Shown here one piece after another: positions 7,851 to 16,498 of a DNA stretch of 64,000 nt (position 1 is its first letter; the number at the start of each line of letters is the position of its first letter). The DNA is from Rhodoferax sp. Lineage in GTDB: Bacteria > Pseudomonadota > Gammaproteobacteria > Burkholderiales > Burkholderiaceae_C. Below the pieces are notes generated by a model. That model searched no databases. It saw only the letters and a list, made by a program, of their open reading frames with translations, and was not told where the DNA came from. The position numbers were made by a program, and so were the translations under genes. The stretch is from contig NZ_JAQTMS010000015.1 of assembly GCF_028714215.1 (NCBI RefSeq), positions 28,078 to 92,077 of the forward strand, read 5' to 3'.

Positions 7851-9829
7851 TGTTCTTTCAGATAAAGGAAATCGTGCTGTGGCCCCGCGGAGCGGATAAA
7901 CCGCCCCGGCGGGTGAAGTTCCAACTGGGTAAGGTCAACGTCATTAGTGGAGCTTCACGGACAGGAAAGTCTGCAGTAATCCCCATCATCGACTACTGCC
8001 TTGGTTCGGGTAGCTGCTCTATCCCTGTAAACACGATCCGAAAAAACTGTGAGTGGTTCGGCGTGGTGATTGCAACATCCCAGGGTGAGAAACTTCTTGC
8101 AAGGCGAGAGCCAGGCGCGCAGCGGAGCACCGAGGACATGTTCATCATGGAAGCGACTAGCATTGCCGAGCTCCCGCTCTCGGTAACAAAGAACACATCG
8201 GCAGATGCCATTCGCCGACTCCTTGATGAGCTTGCTGGTCTCACTAACCTCGACTTCTCTGGTGGTGATGAGTCGGCGACAGGTTTCGGTGGACGACCGT
8301 CCTTTCGAGACTTGGCCGCATTTACGTTCCAGCCTCAAAACGTCGTAGCAAACCCAGATGTCCTGTTCTTCAAGACCAACACGTACGAGCATCGAGAAAA
8401 GCTCAGGAAGATTTTCCCGTATGTTTTGGGTGCGGTTACGCCCTCGCTCATGGCGATGCAATTTGAACTACGGCGAACGCAACAGGAACTTCGTCGGAAG
8501 GAGCGAGAACTAAAGCAGGCTCGCGAGGTATCGGCTCAGTGGCTTGCAGATCTCAAAGCCAAGTTTAGCGAGGCACAGGAACTTGGCCTGACAACACGTA
8601 CTGACGTCGAGCCTTCTCGCGACCAGATGATTGAGCTTCTGTCGGAGATCGTATCGCGCACCGACCTCACCTTGGCCGTCACTACCAACACGATAACCGA
8701 CGCCATGCAAGAGCTCGGCTCCCTTGAGGGGGAAGAACGAACCGTGTCGCGTGAGCTAACGGTCCTTCGGCACCGTCTTGAGGAAATGAACCGTATGCGA
8801 CGTGGCGCTGATGCCTACCAAGGGGCACTCATCGTTCAGCGCGATCGCCTCCAGCTTTCGAAATGGATCTCGTCACATGCTGGGCATGGCTCAGACTGCC
8901 CCGTGTGTGGAAGTCATACGGAGTCCTCCCAGAGAAAGCTGACTCACCTTGCGGAGCGTTTGAAGGAGGTAGAGGTTGAGGTCGGCGTTGACACCGAGGT
9001 TCCAGCAGCTTTCGAACGCGAGCTTCAAAGAGTTACCACTGAGGTTGACGTAACGTCAGAACGACTTAAGTCTGTTCAAATTAGAAGACGAGCACTCTCA
9101 AGCCGGTCCGATGAGGCGCGCTCACGGCAATATTCTGCTAAGAAGGCCGAGCGATTTGTGGGGAACCTTGAGGCGGCTCTTGATCTCCACCGTCGCCTCG
9201 GCAGTGATGCAGAACTGGTCGAAGAGGTTAGCCGTCTGACAGAGCTGGAGCTGGATCTACGCGCGAAGCTTCGAGGGCAGGACATTGACGCACGGAAGCG
9301 ACGGGCTTTGCAAAACGTGAACACGAACGCTGCCCGTTTACTGCCACTACTTGACGCTGAAAGACCGGAGGACCCTGTGTCCCTGGAAGTGGATGACTTG
9401 ACCGTAAAGGTCATTGGATTGGATCGTGCTGACTACTTGTCCGAAATTGGCAGTGGGTCAAATTGGTTGTCATATCATCTTGCTGTCCTGCTTGGGCTTC
9501 ACCAGTTCTTTTTATCGCAGACGAAGAGCCCGATTCCCGCTTTTCTCGTGCTTGATCAGCCGAGTCAGGTTTACTTCCCAACAAAGGTTGTGGACAGGGA
9601 TGGTGACCAAGTTGACGACGATCCGCAGCTAACACGGGACGAAGACGTCGAGGCGGTTCGAAAGGCATTCCAGGTGCTAGGGCAAGTCGTGAATGCAGCG
9701 CAAGGCAAGCTGCAAGTCCTCGTTCTGGATCATGCCTCGAAAGAGGTTTGGGGCGACGTCGAAGGCGTGGTGGGTGTCGAAGACTGGCGCGGTGGCACTA
9801 AGCTTGTCCCAATGGAGTGGATGCAATAG
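7850..9829 (+). CDS. ABC-3C system Rad50-like ATPase (DUF3732)
   Basis: This is a 659-residue SMC/Rad50-type ATPase of the DUF3732 family. Walker A is GASRTGKS at residues 34-41; long charged helices (about 200-330 and 360-460) form a coiled coil broken by CPVCG at residues 350-353, matching the CxxC position of a zinc hook. The signature-like stretch GSGSNWLSYHLAVLLG lies near 535, and Walker B with the family-typical LVLDQPSQVYFP around D569. The D/Q arrangement after Walker B (DQPSQ rather than DEP) is characteristic of this family. It should use ATP-driven closure to sense nucleic acid and license the nuclease subunit. It is the last gene of the operon; a 10-bp inverted repeat follows at 9862-9929. 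Confidence 0.9.
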   Translation: MFFQIKEIVLWPRGADKPPRRVKFQLGKVNVISGASRTGKSAVIPIIDYCLGSGSCSIPVNTIRKNCEWFGVVIATSQGEKLLARREPGAQRSTEDMFIMEATSIAELPLSVTKNTSADAIRRLLDELAGLTNLDFSGGDESATGFGGRPSFRDLAAFTFQPQNVVANPDVLFFKTNTYEHREKLRKIFPYVLGAVTPSLMAMQFELRRTQQELRRKERELKQAREVSAQWLADLKAKFSEAQELGLTTRTDVEPSRDQMIELLSEIVSRTDLTLAVTTNTITDAMQELGSLEGEERTVSRELTVLRHRLEEMNRMRRGADAYQGALIVQRDRLQLSKWISSHAGHGSDCPVCGSHTESSQRKLTHLAERLKEVEVEVGVDTEVPAAFERELQRVTTEVDVTSERLKSVQIRRRALSSRSDEARSRQYSAKKAERFVGNLEAALDLHRRLGSDAELVEEVSRLTELELDLRAKLRGQDIDARKRRALQNVNTNAARLLPLLDAERPEDPVSLEVDDLTVKVIGLDRADYLSEIGSGSNWLSYHLAVLLGLHQFFLSQTKSPIPAFLVLDQPSQVYFPTKVVDRDGDQVDDDPQLTRDEDVEAVRKAFQVLGQVVNAAQGKLQVLVLDHASKEVWGDVEGVVGVEDWRGGTKLVPMEWMQ

Positions 9830-9861
9830 CGCTCTGGATGAGCTTCCTGATGGCCGGGTTA

Positions 9862-9929
9862 TAGTAATCCCCACGTGAACACCTAGCTTCGGGACAGTGG
9901 TCTGAAGTCCAAGTAAATCGGGATTACTA
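9862..9929. repeat. 10-bp perfect inverted repeat after the ABC-3C operon
   Basis: TAGTAATCCC at 9862-9871 is repeated inverted as GGGATTACTA at 9920-9929, with 48 bases between. It lies in the 272-base gap (9830-10101) between the ATPase and boxA, which holds no gene I can support. There is no U-tract, so it is not an ordinary terminator. It could be an island-end or a binding site. Confidence 0.5.
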
Positions 9930-10101
9930 GCTGCTGATAATGTAAAGGTCCGCTATCCGGGGTCGAGTCGAGAAACGCTACGACTCCAATCGGCTACTCG
10001 CAATCGCCCCTGCCCAGCGAATGACTGGTTTGGTGTGTGGGTTCACCTGATGGGGGCGTTTTCACCCTGTCATTCAGTAGCGGTAGCGCCAACGGCTCAG
10101 C

Positions 10102-10144
10102 TCAGTAGGTCTCCAGATGCAAACGCCCTTCCCTCTTGAGCGCG
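10102..10144. repeat. boxA 3' end, parent copy of the interspersed repeat
   Basis: This is the last 43 bases of boxA on the minus strand, coding [16 protein letters not shown]. It matches 5348-5390 with about three differences and 2271-2313 with more. Here the sequence is part of an intact gene, so this is taken as the original. Confidence 0.7.
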
Positions 10145-11379
10145 GCACCTACATCGTCCCAGGAAAGCCCGGCCTCCTGCGCCACGTCGCGCAGCGCCAT
10201 CAGCACGCCCTGTTCCATGCTCTTGAGGCCGCAGACATAGAAGTAGCTGTTGCTGTCGCTCAGCAAGTTCGCCAGATCAGCGGCGCGTTCGCGCATCGCA
10301 TCCTGCACATAGCGCTTGGGCTGCTCCGGTGTGCGCGAGAAGGCAAAGTTGATGTCTATGAAATCTTTCGGTAGGTTTTGCAGCGGGCCGAAGTAAGGCA
10401 GTTCTTCCTGGCTGCGGGCGCCGAAGAACAGCATCAATTTGCCGCCCTTGAATTTACCCGTCTGACGCAATCTGCGCCGCCACTCGGTCATGGCGCGCAT
10501 GGGCGCGCTGCCGGTGCCGGTGCAGATCATCACGATGTGGGAGCCGGGGTGGTTGGGCATCAGAAAGCTGCTGCCGAACGGGCCTATCACCTGCACCTTG
10601 TCGCCCACCTGCAAGTCGCACAGGTAGTTGGAACAGACGCCGCGCACCGGCTGACCTTGATGGTCCGCCAGCACGCGCTTGACCGTCAGCGCCAGGTTGT
10701 TGTAGCCGGGCCGCTCGCCGTTGCGCGCACTGGCGATGGAGTACTGGCGTGCATGGTGCGACCGGCCGCTGGCGTCGCTGCCGGGGGGGATGATGCCGAT
10801 CGACTGGCCCTCCAGCACCGGGAACGGCAGCGCGGCGAAGTCCAGCACGATATGGTGCGTGTCGTAGTCACGACCGACCTGGGTGGCGCGCACATTGCCC
10901 GCAACCGTCGCAGTGATAGCTTTTTCAGGCGCCTTGGGGCCATACAGATTGGTGTAGGCATGGGCCGCCGACCAGGGCGGCAGCGTCGCGCCGTAATGTG
11001 CGCCATCGAAGTCGGCGGCGTCAATGCTGGCAACGGCAACCGAGGGCGGCGCGACCGGCGCCAGTGCAGCCGGTACTGCTGCAACCGGGCCCGACACAGC
11101 AAGCTCCGGCGCCGTCAATTCCGCCGGCAACACGTCCCAACCGAGTTGCGCTTCCACGCTGTAGGCCTGAGCCCGCGACAGCGTGCGCCAGTTGTCGATG
11201 GCGCCGGTCGGACAGGGCGGGATGCAGGCCATGCAGGAGTCGCATTTGCTGACATCGACCACATAGTTGCGCGAGTCGTGCGTGATCGCGGCCACCGGGC
11301 AGGTGGCCTCGCAGGTATTGCAGCGAATGCAAATCTCCGGGTCGATCAAATGCTGCCGGATGGCGGCGCTTTCACTCAT
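10102..11379 (-). CDS. boxA: Benzoyl-CoA 2,3-epoxidase, reductase subunit BoxA
   Basis: This 425-residue protein transfers electrons from NADPH to the BoxB oxygenase. The N-terminus has two 4Fe-4S ferredoxin motifs, [12 protein letters not shown] (about residues 17-28) and [12 protein letters not shown]. An alanine/proline-rich linker follows (about 90-130), then a ferredoxin-NADP-reductase domain with the FAD motif RQYSIAS, the NADPH motif [14 protein letters not shown] and the terminal aromatic LHLETY. The start ATG 11379 ([11 protein letters not shown]) is chosen because ferredoxin homology begins there; the frame runs further upstream into boxB. The gap to boxB is 11 bases. It acts with boxB and boxC in the aerobic CoA-thioester route of benzoate degradation. 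Confidence 0.95.
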   Translation of the reverse strand: MSESAAIRQHLIDPEICIRCNTCEATCPVAAITHDSRNYVVDVSKCDSCMACIPPCPTGAIDNWRTLSRAQAYSVEAQLGWDVLPAELTAPELAVSGPVAAVPAALAPVAPPSVAVASIDAADFDGAHYGATLPPWSAAHAYTNLYGPKAPEKAITATVAGNVRATQVGRDYDTHHIVLDFAALPFPVLEGQSIGIIPPGSDASGRSHHARQYSIASARNGERPGYNNLALTVKRVLADHQGQPVRGVCSNYLCDLQVGDKVQVIGPFGSSFLMPNHPGSHIVMICTGTGSAPMRAMTEWRRRLRQTGKFKGGKLMLFFGARSQEELPYFGPLQNLPKDFIDINFAFSRTPEQPKRYVQDAMRERAADLANLLSDSNSYFYVCGLKSMEQGVLMALRDVAQEAGLSWDDVGAALKREGRLHLETY

Positions 11380-11390
11380 GGCGTTGGCGA

Positions 11391-12818
11391 TCAGTTGAAG
11401 CGCACGTACTCGAAGTCGGCCGGCTGGCGGTTGATGCCCATCAGGGGCGGCGCAATCCAGTTGGCAAATTTGCCGGGCTCGACGACGCGCCCCATCAGGC
11501 TGCCGACAAAGGCGCGGTCGCTGGCGCTGGGCAGCCAGTGGTCGACCTGGCTGTTCCACTCGGCCTCGGACAGGACGCGGCCGTCCGGCGACACCTTGAC
11601 GTTGGCCAGGGCGCCGATGTTGCGGTGGAACGCCTTGTGCGGCACTTTCAGCCGGAACGGGATGCCGGCTTTTTCGATCACCTTGTTCCAGCGCTCGACG
11701 CCGCCGACCGAGTCCTTGATGTAATCGTCACGCAGCACTTCATTCAACGCATTGAGCATGGCCACTTCTTTCTCGACCAGCGCGCCGCCCTGCATCGCCA
11801 GCACCTTGTAAGTGCCGCCCTTGAGGATGTGGTCGTCCAGCCGCTTGCCTTCCTCGAAGCGGCCTTTCAAGCCGCTGCTGTAGAAGGTGGCGGCGTTGCT
11901 CGATTCGTCGGAGCCGAACAGGTCAATGGTCACGCTGAAATGGAAATTCAGGTAGCGCTGGATGGTCGGCAGGTCGATCACGCCGGCCGCGCGCAGCTTG
12001 CCCACGTCGTCGGTCTTCATCTCGTTCATGGCCTGGCACGTGCGCTGGATGATGCGCGAAATACCGCTCTCGCCGACGAACATGTGGTGCGCCTCTTCCG
12101 TCAGCATGAACTTGGTGGTGCGCGCCAGCGGGTCGAAGCTGCTCTCGGCCAGGGCGCACAGTTGGAACTTGCCGTCGCGGTCGGTGAAGTAAGTGAACAT
12201 GAAGAAGCTCAACCAGTCGGGTGTTTCTTCGTTGAAGGCTTGCAGAATGCGCGGGTTGTCCTGCTGGCCGCTGCGGCGTTGCAGCAAGGCCTCGCCTTCT
12301 TCCCGGCCGTCGCGGCCAAAGTACTTGTGCAGCAGGTAGACCATGGCCCACAGATGGCGCCCCTCTTCCACGTTGACCTGAAACAGGTTGCGCAAGTCGT
12401 ACTGGCTGGGCGCCGTCAGGCCAAGATGGCGTTGCTGTTCGACCGAAGCCGGCTCGGTATCGCCTTGCGTGACGATGATGCGGCGCAGGTTGGCGCGGTG
12501 CTCGCCGGGCACGTCCTGCCAGGCCGCTTCGCCTTTATGGTCGCCAAAGTGAATCTTGCGATCCTGCTCGGCCGGATTCAGGAAGATGCCCCAGCGGTAG
12601 TCCGGCATCTTGACATGGCCGAACTGGGCCCAGCCCTGCGGGTCGACACTGACGGCGGTGCGCAGGTAGACCTCGAAGTTCTGCGAATCGTCGGGCCCCA
12701 TGTCGCTCCACCAGCGCAGGTAATTGGGCTGCCACTGCTCCAGGGCTCGCTGCAAGGTGCGGTCTTCGCTGAGGTTGACGTTATTGGGAATCTTGTCGCT
12801 GTAGTTGATGGTGGACAT
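11391..12818 (-). CDS. boxB: Benzoyl-CoA 2,3-epoxidase, oxygenase subunit BoxB
   Basis: This 475-residue diiron oxygenase converts benzoyl-CoA to the 2,3-epoxide. It begins [16 protein letters not shown] and carries the family stretch [12 protein letters not shown], with diiron-type ligands visible in [17 protein letters not shown] (E-x-x-x-H) and [14 protein letters not shown] (E-E-x-x-H). The start ATG 12818 follows a GGAGACAAGC ribosome-binding site; an in-frame ATG at 12842 would overlap boxC. Length is that usual for BoxB. It sits between boxC and boxA, in the conserved order boxC-boxB-boxA along transcription. Confidence 0.96.
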   Translation of the reverse strand: MSTINYSDKIPNNVNLSEDRTLQRALEQWQPNYLRWWSDMGPDDSQNFEVYLRTAVSVDPQGWAQFGHVKMPDYRWGIFLNPAEQDRKIHFGDHKGEAAWQDVPGEHRANLRRIIVTQGDTEPASVEQQRHLGLTAPSQYDLRNLFQVNVEEGRHLWAMVYLLHKYFGRDGREEGEALLQRRSGQQDNPRILQAFNEETPDWLSFFMFTYFTDRDGKFQLCALAESSFDPLARTTKFMLTEEAHHMFVGESGISRIIQRTCQAMNEMKTDDVGKLRAAGVIDLPTIQRYLNFHFSVTIDLFGSDESSNAATFYSSGLKGRFEEGKRLDDHILKGGTYKVLAMQGGALVEKEVAMLNALNEVLRDDYIKDSVGGVERWNKVIEKAGIPFRLKVPHKAFHRNIGALANVKVSPDGRVLSEAEWNSQVDHWLPSASDRAFVGSLMGRVVEPGKFANWIAPPLMGINRQPADFEYVRFN

Positions 12819-12838
12819 GCTTGTCTCCTTGGTAAATT

Positions 12839-14497
12839 TCACACTCTGTTCCAGTCGAATGCCGCTTTTTCGCCTTTGCCATAGACCTTGAGCGCGCCTT
12901 TTTCACCGACCGCGTTGGGGCGCTGGAAGATCCAGTTCTGCCAGGCCGTCAAGCGCCCGAAGATGCGGGTGAACATGTTCTCCGGGCCATTGAAGCGCAG
13001 ATTGGCCTCCAGGCCGGTCAGCGCATCGGGCGACATGCTGACACGCTCTTCGATGGCAATGCGCAGTTCGTCGGCCCAGTCGATGTCGTCGGGGCTGGAA
13101 GTCACCAGGCCCAGTTGGAGGGCAGCGTCGGCCGTCAGCGCCTGCCCGATGCTGGCACGCACCGCGTCCAGCGCTGGCTGCTCGTCATAGAAGCGCCGCT
13201 GCAAACGGCTCTGGCCGGTGACCATGGGGTAGAGCCCGAAATTGGCTTCGGTCAGCGCGATGCGAGGGGCTTGCGCCGGGTCGTCGGGCAAGGCCAGCTG
13301 GTAGCTGCGGTCGCAGGCCAGGGCCAGCTCCAGCAAGGTGCCAACAAAACAGGAACCCGGTTCAATCAGCGCAAACAGGCTGCGCGAAGAGACATCCAGC
13401 CGGCTCAGCGTGCGCCGCAGCAAGCCCAGGGTTTCGCGCACCAGCCAGTGGCTGCGGTGCGCCAGCAAGGTGGCGTCCAGCGCCAGCACGGCGTCAACGT
13501 CGCCCTCGGTCTTGAGCAGCCAGATGCCGATCTCAAGTTCGTTGGTACGCATTGACAGAATGGCGTCTTCGAGCTCGCGCGCCAGCGCCAGCGGGTACCA
13601 GTTGGCGCCGGCGGCCTCGATGGCGGCAATGCTGGTCGGCTGCGCGCCCATCGGTCCTTTGACGCTGAAAGTGGCGCTGCGTTTGGAGCGGTCGACCTCG
13701 ACCGTCAGATGCGGGTAGCGCAAGGCATCGGCCTCGAAGCCGCGCTGCAAAGGTGTCAGGGCCACGCCCTTGGCGTCGCTGGGGCGATCACTTTTGGCGG
13801 CCAGTTCCAGGGCTCGCTGGCGCACCTGCTGGGCAAAGACGGCCGGTTTGGCGATGGCATCCACCAGCCGCCAGGCCAGTGCCTTTTCACCGCGCACGCC
13901 CTCGGCACTGGTGCAGAACAGATCCGCCAGGTCGTGGCGCACATGGCGCTTGTCGGTGACCCGGGTCAGGCCGCCGGTGCCGGGCAACACACCCAGCAAG
14001 GGTACTTCGGGCAGGCTCACCGCGCTGGAGCGGTCGTCCACCAGAATGATTTCGTCACAGGCCAGCGCCAGCTCGTAACCGCCACCGGCGCAGGCACCGT
14101 TGACGGCGGCCAGGAACTTCAGGCCGCTGTGGCTGGAGGAGTCTTCCAGGCCGTTGCGCGTCTCGTTGGTGAACTTGCAGAAGTTCACTTTCCAGGAATG
14201 GCTGCTGACGCCCAGCATGAAAATATTGGCGCCGGAGCAGAACACTTTCTCCCGGGCGCTGGTCAGCACCACGGTGCGCACCTCGGGGTGCTCGAAACGG
14301 ATGCGGCCGATGGCGTCGTTGAGTTCAATGTCAACGCCCAGGTCGTAGCTGTTGAGCTTGAGCTTGTAGCCGGGACGCAGGCCGGCGTTTTCGTCAAACT
14401 CCGCCCGCAGCGTGGCGACCGGGCCATCAAACTCAAGTTTCCAGTGCTTGTACTGCGAAGGGTCGGTCTGGTAATCGACTGGGCTGGGTAGGCTCAC
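12839..14497 (-). CDS. boxC: Benzoyl-CoA-dihydrodiol lyase BoxC (2,3-epoxybenzoyl-CoA dihydrolase)
   Basis: This 552-residue crotonase-superfamily enzyme hydrolyses the ring epoxide and opens the ring, releasing formate and 3,4-didehydroadipyl-CoA semialdehyde. The N-terminal crotonase domain shows the oxyanion-hole motifs FCSGANIFMLG and NGACAGGGYELALACDEI, and SLPEVPLLGVLPGTGGLTRV supplies the conserved acidic residue. A second, diverged crotonase-like half follows from about residue 290 (GSCFVGTLLELALACDRS). The start is GTG 14497 with GAGGAG 8 bases upstream. It is the first structural gene after a TGCA-rich candidate operator (14530-14564). Confidence 0.96.
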   Translation of the reverse strand: MSLPSPVDYQTDPSQYKHWKLEFDGPVATLRAEFDENAGLRPGYKLKLNSYDLGVDIELNDAIGRIRFEHPEVRTVVLTSAREKVFCSGANIFMLGVSSHSWKVNFCKFTNETRNGLEDSSSHSGLKFLAAVNGACAGGGYELALACDEIILVDDRSSAVSLPEVPLLGVLPGTGGLTRVTDKRHVRHDLADLFCTSAEGVRGEKALAWRLVDAIAKPAVFAQQVRQRALELAAKSDRPSDAKGVALTPLQRGFEADALRYPHLTVEVDRSKRSATFSVKGPMGAQPTSIAAIEAAGANWYPLALARELEDAILSMRTNELEIGIWLLKTEGDVDAVLALDATLLAHRSHWLVRETLGLLRRTLSRLDVSSRSLFALIEPGSCFVGTLLELALACDRSYQLALPDDPAQAPRIALTEANFGLYPMVTGQSRLQRRFYDEQPALDAVRASIGQALTADAALQLGLVTSSPDDIDWADELRIAIEERVSMSPDALTGLEANLRFNGPENMFTRIFGRLTAWQNWIFQRPNAVGEKGALKVYGKGEKAAFDWNRV

Positions 14498-14529
14498 GGC
14501 TTGTTCTCCTCAAAATTCACGCATAAAAG

Positions 14530-14564
14530 TGCATTTACCGTTCAAGTATATGCATAATAGTGCA
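14530..14564. promoter_or_regulatory. Candidate BoxR operator upstream of boxC
   Basis: TGCA occurs at 14530-14533, 14551-14554 and 14561-14564; the last two form TGCA-N6-TGCA. On the minus strand a TATTAT (-10-like) hexamer lies between and across these two sites, with the boxC start 33-67 bases downstream. BzdR/BoxR regulators are known to bind TGCA-containing repeats and to be released by benzoyl-CoA, so a repressor site is likely. Confidence 0.6.
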
Positions 14565-14607
14565 CATCATACAAAGAAAAACATTTCCATGCAGGGCAGG
14601 GGGAAAT

Positions 14608-15570
14608 TCAGAACTTGTCGGGCAACTGAAGCAACTGCCGGACCATTTTGCGCAAGGCCTGGAAAGTGGGTTCCAGCGGCTGGGCGCTGGTGTCGAGTCT
14701 GAGTTGCGCCTTGGAGTAAAACGCAGCGCGGCCGGCCAGAATGCGCTTGAGATCCGCCATCGCCTCTTCGCTGGCCGCCATGGGGCGCAGATCGCCTTGC
14801 GCCAGCACGCGCTTCATGTGGTCCTCGGGGTCGGCTTGCAGCCAGACCGTGGAGCAGTGCGCCAGCAACTGGTTGAAGGTGCCGGCGTCCGACACCAGCC
14901 CGCCGGGGATGGCGACCACCGCCTCCGGGTAGATCTGGATCGCCTCTTCCAGCGCCCGGCGCTCGTAGCGCCGGTACGCGTTGATGCCGTACAGCGCCTG
15001 GATCTCAGAGACGCTGCAGCCGGCAAATTTTTCAATCTCGCGGCTCAGTTCGACAAACGGAAAACCCAGATCGTCGGCCAGCAGTTGGCCCAAGGTGGAC
15101 TTGCCGGCGCCGCGCAAGCCGATCAAGGCGATGCGGCTGCTGGTGCCGGCATTGCCACCGCCGGTGCCCAGCAGTTCGCCGATCATGACGCGCACGCGCT
15201 GTAGCGTGGCTTCGTCGCGCTGCTCCAGCAACTCGCGGATCAGCAGCCATTCGGTCGACGAACTGGTCACGTCGCTGACCAGTTCCCCCAGCGCGCACTG
15301 CAAGGCGCCAGCCACTTGCAACAGCACCAAAATGGAGGCGTTGCCGACCCCGTACTCCAGGTTCGCCAGGTGCCGCTCGGAGACGCCGGCGGCCAGCGCC
15401 AGCGCCTTGCGCGTCATGCCGCGGCGCGCGCGCAGCGCCCGCACGCGCTCGCCCAGCGCCGCCAGGAAGGGGTTCTTACCGGCCAGCGCCACGGCCCCGG
15501 GCTGGCCCGAAGCAGTGTCAGGGTTAGTCAGAGGGTGCAAACCTGATAATGGCAATATAGTGCTTGACAT
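14608..15570 (-). CDS. boxR: BoxR/BzdR-type regulator: XRE domain fused to shikimate kinase-like domain
   Basis: This 320-residue repressor has an XRE helix-turn-helix at about residues 38-95 (RKALALAAGVSERHLANLEYGVGN), a linker, and a shikimate-kinase-like domain from about 145 with Walker A GLRGAGKS at 151-158. The kinase-like domain of this family binds benzoyl-CoA as inducer and is not expected to phosphorylate shikimate. It is encoded upstream of boxC in the same direction, with a 110-base gap, and divergent from the hydrolase/importer operon. TGCA sites occur on both sides of the gene, consistent with control of both operons and of itself. Confidence 0.93.
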   Translation of the reverse strand: MSSTILPLSGLHPLTNPDTASGQPGAVALAGKNPFLAALGERVRALRARRGMTRKALALAAGVSERHLANLEYGVGNASILVLLQVAGALQCALGELVSDVTSSSTEWLLIRELLEQRDEATLQRVRVMIGELLGTGGGNAGTSSRIALIGLRGAGKSTLGQLLADDLGFPFVELSREIEKFAGCSVSEIQALYGINAYRRYERRALEEAIQIYPEAVVAIPGGLVSDAGTFNQLLAHCSTVWLQADPEDHMKRVLAQGDLRPMAASEEAMADLKRILAGRAAFYSKAQLRLDTSAQPLEPTFQALRKMVRQLLQLPDKF

Positions 15571-15591
15571 AAGGCGAAACGGTACTTACGG

Positions 15592-15658
15592 TGCACACCT
15601 GCACAATAATTCATATCCGCCTATTGTGCAACGAAAGAAGACTTTGAGCAGCGGTGCA
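15592..15658. promoter_or_regulatory. Second TGCA cluster in the boxR upstream region
   Basis: TGCA occurs at 15592-15595, 15600-15603, 15627-15630 and 15655-15658, within the region between the boxR start (15570) and the divergent hydrolase gene. The first two are spaced by four bases rather than the six seen upstream of boxC. By analogy with BzdR operators this may be an autoregulatory and divergent control site. Confidence 0.45.
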
Positions 15659-16498
15659 AATTTGACGTCAGCAGAAGCCACCGGGCAAGAGATTGAATTT
15701 GCCGACATCCGCTGGCGTGAGCGCAATGTGCGCATCGAATACCAGTGGCTGGCGCCGCAAAGAGTGAGTGCCCCCCTGCTGGTGTTCCTGCATGAGGGCC
15801 TGGGCTCGCTGGCCATGTGGCGGGATTTTCCGCGCCAGTTGTGCGATGCACTGGCTTGCCGCGGCCTGGTCTACTCCAGGCCCGGCTATGGTCGCTCGAC
15901 ACCGCGCGCAGCCGACGAGGTCTGGCAGCCCGACTTCATGCACCGCCAGGCTTACGAGGTGCTGCCCACCTTGTTCCAGGCACTGGGCATCAACACGCAA
16001 ATGGAGCCGCCCTGGCTGCTGGGCCACAGCGACGGCGGCTCGATCGCCCTGCTGTACGCAGCCCGCTTCCCGCGGCAGGCGGCCGGCTGCGTGCTGCTGG
16101 CGCCGCACATCCTGGTGGAAGACGTGTCGGTGGCCAGCATCGCCCTGGCGCGCACCGCCTATCTGGAAACGGACCTGCGCTCGCGTCTGGCGAAATACCA
16201 TGACGATCCCGATTCGGCCTTCTGGGGCTGGAATCGGATCTGGCTGGCACCCGAGTTTCGGGATTGGACGATAGAGAACCAGATCGGTGCCATCGGCTGC
16301 CCGCTGCTGGCGGTGCAGGGGCTGGACGACGAATACGGCACCTTGCGACAGATCCATCGCATTGCCGAGCGTGTGCCGCAAACCCAATTATTGGAGTTAT
16401 CGGCCTGCGGGCACTCGCCGCACCGCGATCAAAGCGTTAGACTGATCGCCGCCGTTACAGAATTCTTTCACTACCATAAACGAGGAGACAAACCGTGA
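15626..16498 (+). CDS. Alpha/beta-fold hydrolase of the box cluster
   Basis: This is a hydrolase of about 290 residues. The nucleophile elbow is LLGHSDGGSIALL, the oxyanion region is FLHEGLGSLAMWRDFP, the acid is in VQGLDDEYGT and the histidine in ACGHSPHRD. Hydrolases like this are regularly found in box clusters, where a thioesterase or lactonase role has been suggested; the substrate is not proven. The start is uncertain: GTG 15626, TTG 15644 (weak purine-rich stretch upstream) and TTG 15662 are all in frame, and the frame is open far upstream across boxR. Its stop overlaps the next start (GTGA). Confidence 0.85.
   Translation: MQRKKTLSSGANLTSAEATGQEIEFADIRWRERNVRIEYQWLAPQRVSAPLLVFLHEGLGSLAMWRDFPRQLCDALACRGLVYSRPGYGRSTPRAADEVWQPDFMHRQAYEVLPTLFQALGINTQMEPPWLLGHSDGGSIALLYAARFPRQAAGCVLLAPHILVEDVSVASIALARTAYLETDLRSRLAKYHDDPDSAFWGWNRIWLAPEFRDWTIENQIGAIGCPLLAVQGLDDEYGTLRQIHRIAERVPQTQLLELSACGHSPHRDQSVRLIAAVTEFFHYHKRGDKP

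Noticed and set aside
11538..12884. Long plus-strand frame across boxB
   Set aside because: Shadow of boxB; composition is typical of an antisense frame in GC-rich DNA.
14981..15625. Open frame upstream of the box hydrolase
   Set aside because: It is antisense to boxR and has no hydrolase homology.
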